Part shown: positions 14,917-15,999 of the stretch, one piece after another
How positions within the stretch are numbered: the stretch's first letter is position 1
Layout of the letters: each line of letters begins with the position of its first letter
Assembly: GCA_947460795.1 (NCBI GenBank)
Contig: CANHJA010000024.1
Location: 1 to 15,999 of the forward strand
Source of the DNA: Bacteroidota bacterium
GTDB lineage: Bacteria > Bacteroidota > Bacteroidia > Chitinophagales > Chitinophagaceae
Direction of reading: 5' to 3'
Length of the DNA: 15,999 bases
Translations under genes and position numbers: made by a program
The notes under the pieces: model-generated
Databases searched by the model: none
What the model was told of the DNA's origin: nothing
Seen by the model: only the letters and a program-made list of their open reading frames with translations

Positions 14917-15999
14917 ATGAAGCGATTATTTTTACTAGTTATCTTATTTTTTACTGCTTTGTGTAATGCAGTTGCGCAAAATGCAGTTGCTCCTGATAGC
15001 ATTATCTATAAACGGTTAGAGTGCTTTCAACCTGATATAAAATTACCTGTTTTTTATTATGATAAAGGTAAAAATACAAAAACAGTTACCGATACTTTCT
15101 GGATTTGGAATACTACTAAAAACGACATTGCCGTTTATTTAAACCCATATTATCACGAAAACTGGAGCATGACTAGCGTAGTAGAAGCCAATAGCAAAGC
15201 ACCCTTGGTGTACTCCAAAGTATTTGAAAATTTTGAAGGCTATTATTTTCCTATTAATCAAATGGCAAAAATAGAATATGGCAATGAACATTTAACAGTC
15301 GCATTATACACTCAACTCGTAAATAAAAATGCGACTATGCGCAAAATGCCCGATGGCAGTTTGCAATTCACCATTCCCTTGGACAGTGTAAAACACAATT
15401 ATTTATATACATTCCCCAATGGCATAATGAAAGAAGCTGGCTGCAAACTAAATGCTGATAGCAGTAAAATTGGAGGAATAACCTTTAAAGCAAGATTTGG
15501 CGATGGCTATGATGTAGCCTATCATGGTAAAGAATTCTGCTTTGAAATAATGAATGCAAATATCAAAGATTGCAAAGTGTATTATCGAAGTTTGAAGGAT
15601 GGAAAATACTATCCAATTTATGTAACTAAAAATAAATTCAATTACTTATTTCCTGAAAATGCCTATGAAATAAAAATAGTAAAAGATAGTAGCAGTATTA
15701 CTTACCCTTTGGTAAATGGTGAAAATATTAAACCTTTTCAATTATACCTTCTTCAACCTAACGAACCTTATATGATCATAGATCACATAAAGCGACCTGT
15801 AGATTACAAACACCATCAATATGCTGTATTTTACAATGCATTGCCTAGTCAAGAAATTAGCAGAACAACTGTAAGAGATTATCAAAAAGATTACCCCGAT
15901 TTAAAAATTTACAACATCCATTACAAAACCGTTTTTGATTTAGAAAATTTAAATGAAACTAGCCGCGCAACTATTTTACAAGATTTGCAAAAAGACAGC
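14917..15999 (+). CDS. Unrecognised secreted protein, C-terminus outside window
   Basis: An uninterrupted frame of 361 codons starts at ATG 14917 and leaves the window without a stop. Residues 1-21 are a clear signal peptide (MKRLFLLVILFFTALCNAVA, then Q) with no lipobox around C16, so the mature protein should start near residue 22 in the periplasm or beyond. The visible mature part is rich in Tyr, Phe, Asn and Lys with alternating polar and hydrophobic residues (for example WIWNTTKNDIAVYLNP, LVYSKVFENFEGYYF, VYYRSLKDGKYYP), which suggests beta-sandwich modules. I see no enzymatic motif and do not recognise the family. A sorting domain or other defining C-terminal part may lie outside the window. 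Codon use resembles that of its neighbours, so there is no sign of recent transfer. The coding call is firm; the function is unknown. Confidence 0.85.
   Translation, partial: MKRLFLLVILFFTALCNAVAQNAVAPDSIIYKRLECFQPDIKLPVFYYDKGKNTKTVTDTFWIWNTTKNDIAVYLNPYYHENWSMTSVVEANSKAPLVYSKVFENFEGYYFPINQMAKIEYGNEHLTVALYTQLVNKNATMRKMPDGSLQFTIPLDSVKHNYLYTFPNGIMKEAGCKLNADSSKIGGITFKARFGDGYDVAYHGKEFCFEIMNANIKDCKVYYRSLKDGKYYPIYVTKNKFNYLFPENAYEIKIVKDSSSITYPLVNGENIKPFQLYLLQPNEPYMIIDHIKRPVDYKHHQYAVFYNALPSQEISRTTVRDYQKDYPDLKIYNIHYKTVFDLENLNETSRATILQDLQKDS

Overview
The window reads as a piece of a Bacteroidota chromosome. Four observations support this. The DNA is AT-rich. Start codons have no Shine-Dalgarno sequence. 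Many starts have the Bacteroidota -7 promoter box TAnnTTTG just upstream. Several products belong to the type IX secretion system (T9SS), which is largely confined to this phylum. I cannot place it below phylum from the sequence alone. It is an ordinary, densely packed housekeeping region: no rRNA, tRNA, CRISPR array, insertion sequence or phage gene is visible, and no gene-free gap exceeds about 160 bases.

Layout, left to right. On the minus strand at 1-1419 a PorV/PorQ-family outer-membrane protein is followed 9 bases downstream by the N-terminus of a PorU2-type T9SS sortase that runs off the left edge. On the plus strand at 1579-4265 lie tyrosyl-tRNA synthetase (tyrS), a YfcE/MJ0936-type phosphodiesterase and the ThiF-like tRNA dehydratase TcdA, closed by a strong bidirectional terminator. 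The minus strand at 4329-8407 carries a 1002-residue secreted multi-Ig protein with a T9SS type B sorting domain and a DUF2027-Smr domain protein. From 8446 the plus strand carries a class I methyltransferase, a secreted YkuD-family L,D-transpeptidase and a 1135-residue fused acyl-CoA mutase/GTPase of the IcmF type. A convergent minus-strand mgtE magnesium transporter follows (13373-14758). A divergent, unrecognised secreted protein starts at 14917 and is cut by the right edge.

How the genes fit together. The only clear functional theme is cell-surface export: the PorV/PorQ-like protein and PorU2 are T9SS parts, and the large Ig-repeat protein is a T9SS cargo. They are not in one operon, and cargo of type B need not use this pair. 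The rest are independent core functions: translation (tyrS), tRNA modification (tcdA), B12-dependent acyl-CoA rearrangement (icmF), envelope chemistry (transpeptidase) and Mg2+ uptake (mgtE). Most genes appear to be transcribed singly from their own promoter, several with extremely short 5' leaders.

I see no clear undescribed system. The points most worth a second look are the near-leaderless promoters, the interlocking divergent promoter at 8395-8438, the 17-bp perfect inverted repeat at 13283-13321, the GC-rich 56-base island at 14821-14876, and the unrecognised secreted protein at the right edge.
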